Below, piece by piece: positions 1-8,214 of a stretch of 64,000 bases of DNA. Source of the stretch: an uncultured Pseudomonadota bacterium (lineage in GTDB: Bacteria; Pseudomonadota; Gammaproteobacteria; Steroidobacterales; Steroidobacteraceae). Every line of letters starts with the position of its first letter. Position 1 is the stretch's first letter. The stretch is from NCBI GenBank assembly GCA_903927005.1, contig CAIYLH010000105.1, positions 92,822 to 156,821 on the forward strand, given 5' to 3'. The translations under genes were made by a program, and so were the position numbers. Under the pieces are notes generated by a model that had not been told where the DNA came from, ran no database searches, and saw only the letters and a list, made by a program, of their open reading frames with translations.

Positions 1-776
1 TCGCGCAGCGCAGCGAAGATCGATTCGACCCGACCCGGGTGGGTGCGCTCCCAGTCGCGCAACATGCGACCGACCACCTCGCGCTGCAGATTGGGCTGCG
101 AGCCGCACAGCGTGCACGGGATCAGCGGGAAGTGTCGGGCCCGCGCGTAGCGCATGATCTCGCGCTCAGGCACGTAGGCCAACGGCCGGATCACGATGTG
201 ACGACCATCATCGGAGAGCAACTTTGGCGGCATCGCCTTGAGCTTGCCGCCGTAGAAGAGGTTCAGGAACAGGGTCTCGAGCAGGTCGTCACGATGGTGA
301 CCAAGCGCGATCTTGGTGACGCCATTCTCACTGGCGTAGCGGTACAGCGCGCCGCGCCGCATCCGCGAGCACAGGCTGCACATGGTCTTGCCTTCGGGAA
401 TCAGCCGCTTGACCACCGAGTAGGTGTCCTGCTCGATCACGTGAAACGGAACCCGCAGCGACTTGAGGTAATCGGGCAGCACGTGCGCCGGGAACCCGGG
501 CTGCTTCTGATCGAGATTGACCGCCAAGAGCTCGAAGCTGACCGGAGCGCTGCGCTGCAGCGACAGCAACATGTCCAGCAGCGTGTAGGAGTCCTTGCCG
601 CCCGACAGGCAGACCATGATCTTGTCGCCGTCGGCGATCATCGCGTAGTCGGCGATCGCTTTGCCGACCAGTCCGCGCATCTCCGCCTGCAGGCGCTTGA
701 AGCTGCGCGACGGACGCGGCGCCGCCGGCAGGACAGGCGACACGATCCTGGGCACGAGCGGCAGGTCAAGGTCCAC
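1..776 (-). CDS. ttcA: tRNA 2-thiocytidine biosynthesis protein TtcA (3' end cut by window)
   Basis: The reverse strand reads a PP-loop ATPase with the motif [15 protein letters not shown], then [10 protein letters not shown] and [13 protein letters not shown], the paired CxxC motifs of TtcA. Family knowledge: TtcA uses ATP and a 4Fe-4S cluster to thiolate cytidine 32 of tRNA in the cytoplasm. The ORF track misses it because the C-terminus lies beyond base 1. The start is ambiguous: GTG at 776 gives [12 protein letters not shown]..., while TTG at 788 would overlap the TGA of the upstream M32 peptidase. Neither has a clear ribosome site. It is probably co-transcribed with that peptidase. Confidence 0.9.
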   Translation of the reverse strand, partial: MDLDLPLVPRIVSPVLPAAPRPSRSFKRLQAEMRGLVGKAIADYAMIADGDKIMVCLSGGKDSYTLLDMLLSLQRSAPVSFELLAVNLDQKQPGFPAHVLPDYLKSLRVPFHVIEQDTYSVVKRLIPEGKTMCSLCSRMRRGALYRYASENGVTKIALGHHRDDLLETLFLNLFYGGKLKAMPPKLLSDDGRHIVIRPLAYVPEREIMRYARARHFPLIPCTLCGSQPNLQREVVGRMLRDWERTHPGRVESIFAALR

Positions 777-784
777 GGCCGAGT

Positions 785-2284
785 TCAACGCGGCTCGAGG
801 TATTTCGCTTCGAAGTAACGCAGCGCAGGCGCCGCCGACAGCGGCCTGCCGGTGGCTTCCTTGATCAGGTCCTGCACCGTCATCTTCGCGCCAATGCCGT
901 GGACATGTTCGCGCAGCCAGGCAAACAGGCCCGTGAACTCACCGCGGGCGAGCTCCTCATCGAGCGTCTCCTGGTCGCCGCGGAGTTTTTCCCACAGCTG
1001 GATTGCGATCAGCCCGCCGAGCGCGTGCGCCGGGAAGTAGCCGAACTGACCCACCGCCCAGTGGATGTCCTGCAGGCAGCCTTCGAGGTCATTGGCCGGC
1101 ACCAGCCCGAGGCGACGCTCCGCCGCCTCATTCCAGGCCGCCGGCAGGTCCGCCGCCTTCAAATCCCCATCGAGCAGGCTCTGCTCAAGCTCAAAGCGCA
1201 GCATGATGTGTGCCTGGTAGGTCATCTCGTCGGCGTCGGCACGCAGCGAACCGCGATGTACCCGGGTCAGGTGGCGATAGAGGTTCTCCACCTCCCACTC
1301 GGGACCCGACACGCCCAGATGCTTGTCGAGCAGCGGCTTGAGAAACGTCAGGAACGGCCGGCTGTGCACGACCATCATCTCCAGCAGCAGCGACTGGCTC
1401 TCCTCGAGCGCCATGCCGCGGTTGCTTCCTACCGGCTGGTCGCGCCACTCGGTAGGCAGACCCAGGTCGTACATCGCATGGCCAGTTTCGTGCAGCGCGC
1501 CGAGCAGGCCGGTAAACGGCTCGTTAGGCTCGAAGCGCGTGGTGACGCGCAAATCACCCGCCATGCCCTCGGTGAACGGATGCTCGCTTTCATCGAAGCG
1601 GCCACGATCAAACGGGAAGCCCAGCGCCTTCATCGCCTCGACGCACAACGCGCGCTGCTTCGAAGCGGCGAACTTGCCAGTGATCGGCAGCGACGGCTTC
1701 ACCGACTGCAGCTCGATGCTCTCGCGGATCAGGGCCGGCAAGCGCCTGCCCAGCACCTTGAACAAGCCATCGATATCGGCAGTCAGCACGCCAGGGCTGT
1801 ACTCGTCGACCAGCGCGTCGTAGGGCGCAAGCCCAAGATGCTGGCCGAGCAGCGCCGCGCGATCGCGGGTCAGCGCGACGACCTCGGCGAGATGTGGCGC
1901 GAAATCCGCAAACTGCTGGGTCCGGCGCGCCTCGGTCCACTGCACTTCGGCCCGCGCGCTGGCCTTGGCCAGACGCGAGACCAGCGCATGCGGCATGGCA
2001 AGCGAATGATCGCGCTGGCGGCGCATCTCCCGCAAGTTGGCGACCTGCCAATCCTCCAGGCCCTGCGAGTTCGCCTGCGCCCGATCGATCAGACGCGACA
2101 TCTTAGGCGAGGTGAGGATCGCGTGACATTCGGTTTCGAGCGCGGCGAGCTGTTCGCCGCGAACCTCGGCACTGCCGCGCGGCATCATCACCGCCGCGTC
2201 CCAACGCAGCGTCGCCAGCGCGCCACGGAACGCATGCAAGCGCCGGAACTCTTCCTCGAGCTGTTGGTAGGGAGTCGCAGCCAT
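785..2284 (-). CDS. M32 family carboxypeptidase (carboxypeptidase Taq type)
   Basis: A 499-residue cytoplasmic metallocarboxypeptidase; M32 enzymes remove C-terminal residues from peptides using one metal ion. The zinc motif HETGH is seen in [16 protein letters not shown], followed by the family-typical [15 protein letters not shown], and length matches the family (~500 aa). The track starts at 2326, but ATG 2284 ([13 protein letters not shown]) follows GAAGGA at short spacing and is preferred. No signal peptide is seen. It lies directly upstream of ttcA on the same strand with overlapping or touching ends, suggesting co-transcription without an obvious functional link. Confidence 0.92.
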   Translation of the reverse strand: MAATPYQQLEEEFRRLHAFRGALATLRWDAAVMMPRGSAEVRGEQLAALETECHAILTSPKMSRLIDRAQANSQGLEDWQVANLREMRRQRDHSLAMPHALVSRLAKASARAEVQWTEARRTQQFADFAPHLAEVVALTRDRAALLGQHLGLAPYDALVDEYSPGVLTADIDGLFKVLGRRLPALIRESIELQSVKPSLPITGKFAASKQRALCVEAMKALGFPFDRGRFDESEHPFTEGMAGDLRVTTRFEPNEPFTGLLGALHETGHAMYDLGLPTEWRDQPVGSNRGMALEESQSLLLEMMVVHSRPFLTFLKPLLDKHLGVSGPEWEVENLYRHLTRVHRGSLRADADEMTYQAHIMLRFELEQSLLDGDLKAADLPAAWNEAAERRLGLVPANDLEGCLQDIHWAVGQFGYFPAHALGGLIAIQLWEKLRGDQETLDEELARGEFTGLFAWLREHVHGIGAKMTVQDLIKEATGRPLSAAPALRYFEAKYLEPR

Positions 2285-2471
2285 GATTCCTTCGGGGCCG
2301 ACCAGCCGGCGACGACGTTCGATCATCAGACCCCACCGGTGGCGGGGCCTTGGATACGTCGTGGCGACGGGTCGGGCGGAACCATTCTACCCGAGGCCCC
2401 TCGCCGGAAACGGCCGGAGAGGGGTTAAATAACTGTTTTTATTGCAAAAAGATCGCCATTTCAGTCATTGA

Positions 2472-2492
2472 CAGGGGCTTTTGCCCCCCGTC
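2472..2492 (-). terminator. Weak hairpin after the PHA operon
   Basis: GGGGC-tttt-GCCCC lies just beyond the stop codon of the MaoC hydratase. It could end the leftward phaE-phaC-hydratase transcript, but no T-run follows immediately on that strand, so the call is weak. Confidence 0.3.
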
Positions 2493-2494
2493 GC

Positions 2495-2962
2495 TCAGAA
2501 ATAGAGCCGCATCAGCACCTCGGCGATGCAGGCGGGCTTCTTCTCGCCCTCCAACTCCACCGTGAACTCCTCGGTGATCTGCAGCCCGCCCGAGACGTCC
2601 TCGACCGCGAGCAGCTTGGTGCGCGAACGCAGCATCGCGCCTTCCTTGACGGCGTTGGTGAAGCGCAGCTTGTTCATGCCGTAGTTGATCACGGTGCGTA
2701 CGCCGGGATACAGCGGGGTATCTTCCTTCACGATTCCGCGCAGCATCGGATAGAGCGACATCGTCAGGTAACCGTGCGCGATCGTCCGCCGCCACGGTGA
2801 GTCCTTGGCCGCCCGCTCGGGATCGGTGTGGATCCACTGGAAGTCGCCGGTGGCCGCGGCGAACGCATTGATGCGTTCCTGGGTCATCTGCATCCAGTCA
2901 CTGACATGGACTTCCTGACCCACCTTGGCGAGCAACTCGGCACGAACATTTTCAATCGACAT
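2495..2962 (-). CDS. MaoC-like (R)-enoyl-CoA hydratase, PHA-linked
   Basis: A 155-residue single hotdog-fold protein. The hydratase motif ATGDFQWIHTDPERA holds the expected catalytic pair (about D40 and H45). Family knowledge: such PhaJ-like enzymes hydrate enoyl-CoA from beta-oxidation to (R)-3-hydroxyacyl-CoA, the monomer used by PHA synthase. It starts 3 nt after the phaC stop codon, with AAAGGA six bases before the ATG, so it is the third gene of a phaE-phaC-hydratase operon. That position supports a role in monomer supply. Assignment to PhaJ rather than another MaoC subfamily is inference. Confidence 0.88.
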   Translation of the reverse strand: MSIENVRAELLAKVGQEVHVSDWMQMTQERINAFAAATGDFQWIHTDPERAAKDSPWRRTIAHGYLTMSLYPMLRGIVKEDTPLYPGVRTVINYGMNKLRFTNAVKEGAMLRSRTKLLAVEDVSGGLQITEEFTVELEGEKKPACIAEVLMRLYF

Positions 2963-2965
2963 CTC

Positions 2966-4036
2966 TCATCCTTTGGCCGGCGTCCGACCGCTACCCCGGC
3001 CCGAGAGCCAGCGGGAAATCTCGACCGGAACCTGCTGGGCCCGGCCGCTCACGTAAATACCTATGTGCCCACCGTCGAACACCAGCTCGTCGCAGCGGCC
3101 ACCCACGAGCCCGGCAAGCGGACGGGACGCCGATGGCGGCACGAGGTGGTCGGCGCTGGCATACACGTTCAGCACCGGCACGCGGATGCGCCGCAGGTCG
3201 ACCTCACGTCCCTCGAGCTGCAACCCACCGCGGACAAGGCGGTTCTCCTGGTAGAACCAGCGCACGAACTCGGCGAACGCTCGGCCCGCCTGATCAGGAC
3301 TGTCGCGAATCCACTGCTCCATGCGCAGGAAGTTCGCCAGTTTGTCCGGCTCATCCGCATCATCGACGAGAGCGAGGTACTTCTGCAATGTCAGTCGAAA
3401 TGGCATCAGCGATTGGAAGGTGAAGTTCAGCAGCTCACCGGGCACGTTGCCGCAAGTCGCCACCAGCGCATCGACGTCGATGCCCCGCGCCCAGCGGCCG
3501 AGCAGGTTGTCGGGCGTCTGAAAGTCGACCGGTGTGACCATCGTCACCAGCCGGCGAATGCGGGTCGGTTCAAGCGCGGCATATAGCAGCGACAGCGTGC
3601 CGCCCTGGCAGACGCCCAGCAGGTCCGGCCGGCCAACACTTGCGGTGACGTGCTGCACCGCCCGATGTACGTAGCCGAGCACGTAGTCGGCAACTCCAAG
3701 GCCCCGGTCGCCGCGGTCTGGATACCCCCAGTCCAGCAGGAAGACTTCGTGGCCGAGCCCGGTCAGCCGACGGATCAGCGACCGGTCGGGCTGCAGATCG
3801 AGCACCGTCGGTCGATTGATCAGCGCGTAGACGATCAACAGCGGCGTGCGTCGCGCCGGTCGCGCCGTCGGCGCGTAGCGATACAAGGTGGCCTTGCCGT
3901 CCACCAGCACCGCCTCTCGCGGCGCGGTGCCGAGTTCCACCTTGGGCAGCGCGGCGAGCGTCACGAGCGATTGTTGGACACGCGTCTGGAACGCGGCCAG
4001 CTCGCGCTGTAGCGCAGTCAGGTCAAACGCAGTCAC
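2966..4036 (-). CDS. phaC: Class III poly(3-hydroxyalkanoate) synthase subunit PhaC
   Basis: Polymerises (R)-3-hydroxyacyl-CoA into PHA on the granule surface, working with PhaE. The lipase-like box GVCQGG carries the catalytic cysteine (about C143); an aspartate follows in VYASADHLVPP and a histidine in DGGHIG (about H324). The track ORF of 435 aa is too long: its N-terminal part is phaE read out of frame. GTG at 4036 overlaps the phaE TGA (GTGA) and gives 356 aa, matching the ~355 aa of class III PhaC. It is translationally coupled to phaE upstream and followed after 3 nt by the hydratase gene. Confidence 0.95.
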   Translation of the reverse strand: MTAFDLTALQRELAAFQTRVQQSLVTLAALPKVELGTAPREAVLVDGKATLYRYAPTARPARRTPLLIVYALINRPTVLDLQPDRSLIRRLTGLGHEVFLLDWGYPDRGDRGLGVADYVLGYVHRAVQHVTASVGRPDLLGVCQGGTLSLLYAALEPTRIRRLVTMVTPVDFQTPDNLLGRWARGIDVDALVATCGNVPGELLNFTFQSLMPFRLTLQKYLALVDDADEPDKLANFLRMEQWIRDSPDQAGRAFAEFVRWFYQENRLVRGGLQLEGREVDLRRIRVPVLNVYASADHLVPPSASRPLAGLVGGRCDELVFDGGHIGIYVSGRAQQVPVEISRWLSGRGSGRTPAKG

Positions 4037-4653
4037 GAACGGCGCCTGGTCGCGCGCTTGGCCGGCCGCGCAGCAAGTTCGGCGCGCAGCGAGCGCAGCG
4101 TGTCGTGCAGCGCGTCCACCTCGGCGCGGGACGGGACTCCGGCGAGCCGCGCGGCCTGTTCCGCCAGCGCCTGCTGGCCGGCACGCAGACGCACCAACTC
4201 GTTGAACAGTTGCGCCTGCGCAGCGGCGAACGCCTCGCCGCGGGCGGCCTGCTGGAACGCGGCCTCGGCGCAATCTATCCAGGCATCAAAGGTCGCGCGC
4301 AGGGTCGCAGGGGCGGACGCGGCCGCAGGACGCGCAGCGAAGCGGGCGGCCGTATCGCGGGCGATCACGCCGAGTTGGGCGCTCCATGCAGCGGACGCCG
4401 CCGCCAGCACCGGTGTGCCGATCGGAGCGGCGGGCAGCACGCCGGCATAGAAGCTACGCGCAAGCACCTCGAGGCCCGCCAGCCAGCGCGCCTGCTCCGC
4501 GGGCGACGCCGGCGGCTGCGCCGCGAGACGGGCGTAGTCGCTGGCGAAACGCGTGAAGGCTGCGCTCGCGCCGCCCAGCGCCTCGGCCGCGGCGGGGCCC
4601 GTCGGAACCGACAGGCCTTTCCATAGCTGCAGCCACGCGTCCAGGTCACCCAT
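4033..4653 (-). CDS. phaE: Class III PHA synthase subunit PhaE
   Basis: A 206-residue, alanine-rich, largely helical protein that begins MGDLDAWLQLWKGLS and ends in a heptad-like region plus a basic tail (RPAKRATRRRS). PhaE has little sequence conservation, so the call rests on the typical start, helical composition and immediate coupling to class III phaC. Family knowledge: PhaE forms the active complex with PhaC and is shorter here than the ~350 aa of Allochromatium PhaE. The track begins at TTG 4656; ATG 4653 is the natural start. It heads the leftward pha operon, divergent from the phasin gene. Confidence 0.85.
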   Translation of the reverse strand: MGDLDAWLQLWKGLSVPTGPAAAEALGGASAAFTRFASDYARLAAQPPASPAEQARWLAGLEVLARSFYAGVLPAAPIGTPVLAAASAAWSAQLGVIARDTAARFAARPAAASAPATLRATFDAWIDCAEAAFQQAARGEAFAAAQAQLFNELVRLRAGQQALAEQAARLAGVPSRAEVDALHDTLRSLRAELAARPAKRATRRRS

Positions 4654-4795
4654 CAAACTTTACTTAATCTGGTTTGTGGCGCCATAGGAACCAGGCTCTG
4701 GGGCGGCCGAGGCCCTCAGGATAAATTCTAAGTAATTGATAATTAAATAGTTATACACAAATTAAGCGCTGCCTGAACCATTCCAGATTTTCATG

Positions 4796-4823
4796 TTGCA
4801 ATGCAAAAAGAACTGTTTATACT
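4796..4823 (+). promoter_or_regulatory. Sigma-70-type phasin promoter
   Basis: TTGCAA (4796-4801), a 16-bp spacer and TATACT (4818-4823) make a near-consensus promoter, with transcription expected near 4830 and the phasin ATG at 4861. The -35 hexamer lies inside a palindromic box (see the operator entry). Confidence 0.75.
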
Positions 4824-4832
4824 GCACTGCAA
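4796..4832. promoter_or_regulatory. Candidate PhaR operator pair
   Basis: Two copies of an 11-bp palindrome, TTGCAATGCAA (4796-4806) and CTGCACTGCAA (4822-4832), are centred 26 bp apart. One covers the -35 and the other sits just downstream of the -10. PhaR repressors of other bacteria bind TGC-rich palindromes in phasin promoters, and phaR lies about 1.7 kb away. The binding claim is inference. Confidence 0.6.
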
Positions 4833-4860
4833 CAAACGGATCTCCACCGGAGCACTCAAG

Positions 4861-5226
4861 ATGACGAACAGCACCACTGAAATCAATGCGTTCCTCGAGA
4901 ACTCGCGCAAGTTCGCCGAGCCGATGACCCGCCTGCAGGCGCTGTCGGCCCGCACCTTCGAGCGCTTCGCCCGCTACGGCTACGAAGTCGCCGGCGATTA
5001 CCTGAACCTCAGCCTGGCCTCGCTCCACGCCGCGACGCAGACCCACGAGCTGCCGGCGCTGCTGAAGAAGCAGACCGAGCTGACCACTGCCTACGTCGAG
5101 AAGCAGACCCAGCGCTCGCAGGACTTCCTGAAGCTCGCCGGCGAAGCGCAGGCCGACGTGACCCAGTGGGTCGACCACGCCTCGACCGAGTTTACGGCCC
5201 GCACGAAGACCGCCAAGGCCGCCTGA
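4861..5226 (+). CDS. phaP: Phasin family protein
   Basis: A 121-residue helical protein (MTNSTTEINAFLENSRKFAEP...) with the phasin_2-type pattern of amphipathic helices and no signal peptide. Phasins coat PHA granules and control their number and size. The track starts at ATG 4801, but that codon lies inside the promoter; ATG 4861 follows GGAG at 8 bases. It is divergent from phaE-phaC, has its own strong promoter with candidate PhaR boxes, and is followed by a rho-independent terminator. Confidence 0.9.
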   Translation: MTNSTTEINAFLENSRKFAEPMTRLQALSARTFERFARYGYEVAGDYLNLSLASLHAATQTHELPALLKKQTELTTAYVEKQTQRSQDFLKLAGEAQADVTQWVDHASTEFTARTKTAKAA

Positions 5227-5236
5227 AGAATCTCGA

Positions 5237-5262
5237 CCCCTGGCCGCCTTGGCGGCCAGGGG
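5237..5262 (+). repeat. Perfect 12-bp inverted repeat after the phasin gene
   Basis: CCCCTGGCCGCC-tt-GGCGGCCAGGGG begins ten bases after the phasin stop. It has no T-run and may stabilise the mRNA end or act with the next hairpin. Confidence 0.6.
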
Positions 5263-5279
5263 TTGGAACCTCCCCCCTC

Positions 5280-5315
5280 GGGATGGTGTGGCTACGGCTC
5301 ACCGTCCCTTTTTTT
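5280..5315 (+). terminator. Rho-independent terminator of the phasin gene
   Basis: A 9-bp stem GGGATGGTG/CACCGTCCC (one G-T pair, 11-nt loop) is followed directly by seven Ts. Confidence 0.8.
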
Positions 5316-5418
5316 ATTTGGTGTGGACAGCCGCATGGGCTGGTGTTGCGAACTGGCAGTGACACAGGGATTGCGCTAGCAGGCGCTCACGCCGTGCTGG
5401 TTGTCAGCGCGTCTCGGG

Positions 5419-5698
5419 TCAGCGCATCAAGGCGCGCGCCGCGCGCGCACACGCGTGTTCGAATGCAGGCTCGAAGTCAGCCAGGTCGCGCTCGGACATC
5501 CCCACCTCAGGCGAAGTGGCGACGTCACGCCAACGCGCAAGCTCATGCCCCACAGCCCCGCCGTCGCGTGGGCTTCGTCCCGGGTAAGCCCAAAATAGTC
5601 GGCCACCGCGAGCAGCTGCTCGAGCGCCATGATCGGGCCTGTGTCTTCGCTCAACCACGTCTTCGACTCACGGGCCTTATCCGGAAACGGATTCACCT
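5419..5698 (-). pseudogene. HipA-family toxin, C-terminal remnant with frameshift
   Basis: The frame ending at 5427 reads VNPFPDKARESKTWL..., then AVADYFGLTRDEAHATAGLW; the next frame continues ARWRDVATSPEVGMSERDL to a stop at 5419. Together they resemble the end of a HipA-like kinase toxin, split by a one-base shift near 5547. The catalytic body is absent: the sequence is cut at about 5700 by the end of an IS200/IS605-type element. The matching HipB-like antitoxin survives at 5910-6236. HipA assignment is from pattern memory only. Confidence 0.55.
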
Positions 5699-5700
5699 GC

Positions 5701-5905
5701 TGCTCATGCCGCCGCTCCGGCAAGCGCTATCCTTAGCCTTGCGCGGACTAGATGTCCGGCTTGCCCGCGCGTGCCCTGGCGATGCCTCGTTCCCGTGCAC
5801 GGACGAGGGACACCCCCCTCGCGGCGAAGGATGCTTTGCGCGGCGTTGACGTCGCGGTCGTGAGCACACCGGCACTCACCACACATCCAGCGCCTGCGTG
5901 CTGCC
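5701..5905 (-). mobile_element. IS200/IS605-type element, 3' end remnant (TnpB zinc ribbon)
   Basis: The reverse strand reads RRRWMCGECRCAHDRDVNAA, the zinc ribbon and final catalytic Asp region of TnpB (OrfB), followed by a tail with a one-base insertion in a C-run (six Cs against five in the second copy). The rest of tnpB and the left end are missing. Bases 5701-5825 match 63878-64000, so 5700/5701 is the probable right end of the element. Family knowledge: the 3' end of tnpB and the right end also encode the guide (omega/re) RNA. Confidence 0.75.
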
Positions 5906-5909
5906 GTAC

Positions 5910-6236
5910 TCACCACGCCCCCGTGCTCTTGCGCTCACGAACCCGCTGCGGCAGGTCCTCGTCCATCATCAGCAGACCCGCTTGGTCGGCGCCGGTATCT
6001 AGCAGCTGCCCGAGTCGCTCAACCTCACCCAGAACATGCAGCACCCGCCCGAGGTACTCGAGAGCCACCTTGGGGTCGCCCTTTTCGAGACGGGTGAGCG
6101 TCTTACGTCCGATGCCTGCCCGCTCCGCCAGCGAAGCTTGGGTGAGCCTGCGGCGCCGGCGCGCGAGCGCCACGTCATGGCCTAACTTCGCGATCGCTCG
6201 TGCCACCGGGGCGGGCAGCGGCAGAGGCACTCTCAT
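5910..6236 (-). CDS. XRE-family HTH protein, HipB-like antitoxin (orphaned)
   Basis: 108 residues with a Cro/CI-type helix-turn-helix at about residues 20-75 (RRRRLTQASLAERAGIGRKT) and the tail RVRERKSTGAW, typical of HipB-like antitoxins. It would bind its own promoter and neutralise a HipA partner. Downstream, where hipA should follow, a TnpB fragment begins almost at the stop codon and only a hipA 3' remnant remains. The upstream region has a good promoter and two direct repeats likely to be its operator. An intact antitoxin without its toxin is a common decay stage. Confidence 0.8.
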   Translation of the reverse strand: MRVPLPLPAPVARAIAKLGHDVALARRRRRLTQASLAERAGIGRKTLTRLEKGDPKVALEYLGRVLHVLGEVERLGQLLDTGADQAGLLMMDEDLPQRVRERKSTGAW

Positions 6237-6242
6237 TGTGAG

Positions 6243-6314
6243 TCCTACAGAGCCCAGTAATCGCCTTAATATATCCTACAGAGACCATTATAGCGTTCAT
6301 CGCTGCCGCAACAA
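6243..6314 (-). promoter_or_regulatory. hipB-like promoter with two CTCTGTAGGA repeats
   Basis: On the reverse strand, TTGTTG (6309-6314) and TATAAT (6287-6292) are 16 bp apart. Two identical 10-bp repeats, CTCTGTAGGA (6274-6283 and 6243-6252), lie between the -10 and the ATG, 31 bp apart (about three helical turns). This suits autorepression by the HipB-like protein. Confidence 0.6.
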
Positions 6315-6453
6315 ATGTGCCCAGCGGACTCGTGACAGATCGGCTACGCCGCGCCGATCTCGGACATCGGCAAATGTCCGCCCTGCCCCTGTGCGGGCAA
6401 GATGGGCTAAAACGGTGCAGCAACAGCGCCTTGATCTGCAGGAGCGGGACCTT

Positions 6454-6464
6454 TTGCGCTGCAA
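6454..6464. promoter_or_regulatory. Candidate PhaR autoregulatory box
   Basis: TTGCGCTGCAA matches 9 of 11 positions of the TTGCAATGCAA box in the phasin promoter and lies 35 bases before the phaR start codon. Confidence 0.45.
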
Positions 6465-6498
6465 GGAAACAGCGCGTCATTCGCGCTAGACTTAGCCC

Positions 6499-7041
6499 AT
6501 GACGAAGGAACGGCTGATCAAGAAGTACGCCAACCGGCGGCTCTACGACGCCTCGCAGTCGCGCCATGTGACGCTCGAGGACATCCGCGAATTCATCGTC
6601 CAAGGTGAGAAAGTCACCGTCGTCGAGGACAAGAGCGGCGTCGACATCACCCGCCTGATCCTGCTGCAGGTCATCGCTGAACAAGAGCAGTTCGGCAAAC
6701 CGATCCTGTCGAGCCAGCTGCTCGAATCGATCATCCGCTTCTACGGCAACGGCATGCAGGAGTTCATGACCCGTTACCTCGAGAAGAGCGTCGAGACGTT
6801 CTCCCGCCAGCAGGAGACGCTGCAGACGCAGATCTCCAAGCTGATGGTGAACGCGCCGCTGACCTCGATGGCCGAGCTAGCGAAGCAGAACCTCGACTAC
6901 TGGACCAAGATGCAGGAGTCGATGGCGGCGACCTTCATGCCCATGATGCGCGGCGCGGCCGAAGCCAAGCCCGCACAGCCGGCAGAGCCGGCGGGCACCG
7001 ACGCACCCGCCGCATCGCCCAGGGACAGCTCCAGCCGCTAA
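6499..7041 (+). CDS. phaR: PHA synthesis repressor PhaR
   Basis: A 180-residue regulator with the conserved N-terminal DNA-binding region (RLIKKYANRRLYDASQSRHV) in residues 1-65, then the PHB accumulation domain (LESIIRFYGNGMQEFMTRYL) and an Ala/Pro-rich tail. Known role: PhaR represses phasin genes and binds PHA granules, releasing DNA when polymer appears. It is close to phaP and phaEC, with candidate boxes at both promoters. No strong ribosome site is seen before the ATG. Confidence 0.95.
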   Translation: MTKERLIKKYANRRLYDASQSRHVTLEDIREFIVQGEKVTVVEDKSGVDITRLILLQVIAEQEQFGKPILSSQLLESIIRFYGNGMQEFMTRYLEKSVETFSRQQETLQTQISKLMVNAPLTSMAELAKQNLDYWTKMQESMAATFMPMMRGAAEAKPAQPAEPAGTDAPAASPRDSSSR

Positions 7042-7127
7042 TGGCAGACGCAGGCCGCATGGCCTTGCGTTGACAACGCCCCCGTCCGGCTCCGACGATG
7101 CGACCCAGACGCGAGTCAGGAGCACGC

Positions 7128-7484
7128 ATGAACATTCCCGCGATAGTAGATTTCGGCGACCCGTCGTCCCCGACAGCAGCCCCTATCGATGCCGGCCGCA
7201 TCCTCGCCGGCCAGCCCGCAGCGACCGTCGACAATCGCTACTCCGACCCGTCGCTACGCTTCCACTGCGGCACGTGGTCGAGCACCCCGGGACGCTGGCA
7301 GATCAACTACACCGAGCACGAGTTCTGCTATCTGCTGCGTGGCCGCGTGCGGCTGGTGGCCAAGGACGGGGCGACGCGTGAGTTCAGCGCCGGCGCCGCG
7401 TTCGTGATCCCGGCCGGATTCGCAGGCACCTGGGAGACGATCGAAGCGGCCGAGAAGCACTACGTGGTGCTGGAACCGGCCTGA
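7128..7484 (+). CDS. Cupin domain protein
   Basis: A 118-residue single cupin barrel, resembling the DUF861/ureidoglycine-aminohydrolase-like cupins (YTEHEFCYLLRGRVRLVAKDG, then FVIPAGFAGTWET). Its substrate cannot be told; the metal-binding His/Glu set is only partly recognisable. ATG 7128 follows AGGAG with a six-base gap and is preferred to 7098. It overlaps tail-to-tail with the next gene by about 25 bases. No functional link with neighbours is evident. Confidence 0.8.
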   Translation: MNIPAIVDFGDPSSPTAAPIDAGRILAGQPAATVDNRYSDPSLRFHCGTWSSTPGRWQINYTEHEFCYLLRGRVRLVAKDGATREFSAGAAFVIPAGFAGTWETIEAAEKHYVVLEPA

Positions 7485-8212
7485 CTGGCACGGCAGGCGC
7501 GATAGGCGATCACCAGCGCCGCGGGCACCAGCGGCGCTAGCAGCACGCCAGCAGCGAAGCTCACGGCGCTCCCCAGCATCGCCCCGAGCCGATCTTGGCT
7601 GCCGGCAAATAGCGCCAGCGCCGTGCCCACTACGCCTGCGCACATGCCGGCCAGCGCGACCACAACCGTCACCACCGTCACCAACGCGGCGGTGGGCAAC
7701 CAGCGACCGGAGACCAGCGCGGTGCTGCGCGACAGCGACGCAAGGCCACCGCAGCGCTCCACAACGCAGGTCATCGGCCAGAGGATCCAGGCAACACTCA
7801 AATACGCACCCGGCACGATGAAGGCGAGCGTGCCCAGCGTTGTCACCACCACGTAGACCAGCGCCGCCAGCAGTGCGCCGGGCAGTGCTAGCAGCGCCAC
7901 TCGCCAGTCGTCGAAGCCGCCGCGCACTAGCCCCTCTGCCTGCGCCCACAGCCGCAGCACTATCACCAGATTCAGGTACAGCCACGGCACGAACGCGAGC
8001 GCAAGCAGCCCCCAGAGGCGGCCCGAGAAGGCCAACTGCAGGATCCCTTCGAAGCTGTCGGCGTCAGATGCCAGCGCCGAGACCGCCGCGCTGAGTGCTG
8101 CGCTGAGCACGGCCAGCAGAACGCTCGCCACCGCCACGCCGCGGTAGCCGTTGCGCGCAAGCCCAACGCTTGCATCGACACGCGCACCGAGCCCGGCAGC
8201 TGCCGGCAGCAC
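7460..8212 (-). CDS. Multi-pass membrane protein of unknown function
   Basis: About 250 residues with roughly six hydrophobic segments (for example VAVASVLLAVLSAALSAAVS, LLALAFVPWLYLNLVIVL). It recalls YciC/DUF975-like or glycerophosphodiesterase membrane-domain proteins, but I do not recognise a specific family. GTG at 8212 sits immediately after the stop of the M14 peptidase gene, so the two are likely co-transcribed; the track start at 8269 would lie inside that gene. Its 3' end overlaps the convergent cupin gene. Confidence 0.6.
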   Translation of the reverse strand: MLPAAAGLGARVDASVGLARNGYRGVAVASVLLAVLSAALSAAVSALASDADSFEGILQLAFSGRLWGLLALAFVPWLYLNLVIVLRLWAQAEGLVRGGFDDWRVALLALPGALLAALVYVVVTTLGTLAFIVPGAYLSVAWILWPMTCVVERCGGLASLSRSTALVSGRWLPTAALVTVVTVVVALAGMCAGVVGTALALFAGSQDRLGAMLGSAVSFAAGVLLAPLVPAALVIAYRACRASQAGSSTT

Positions 8213-8214
8213 GG

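Noticed and set aside
899-2428. 509-aa plus-strand ORF
   Set aside because: Antisense to the M32 carboxypeptidase, which has clear family motifs.
4037-4273. N-terminal extension of PhaC in the ORF track
   Set aside because: It is phaE read in another frame; the GTG overlapping the phaE stop gives the family length.
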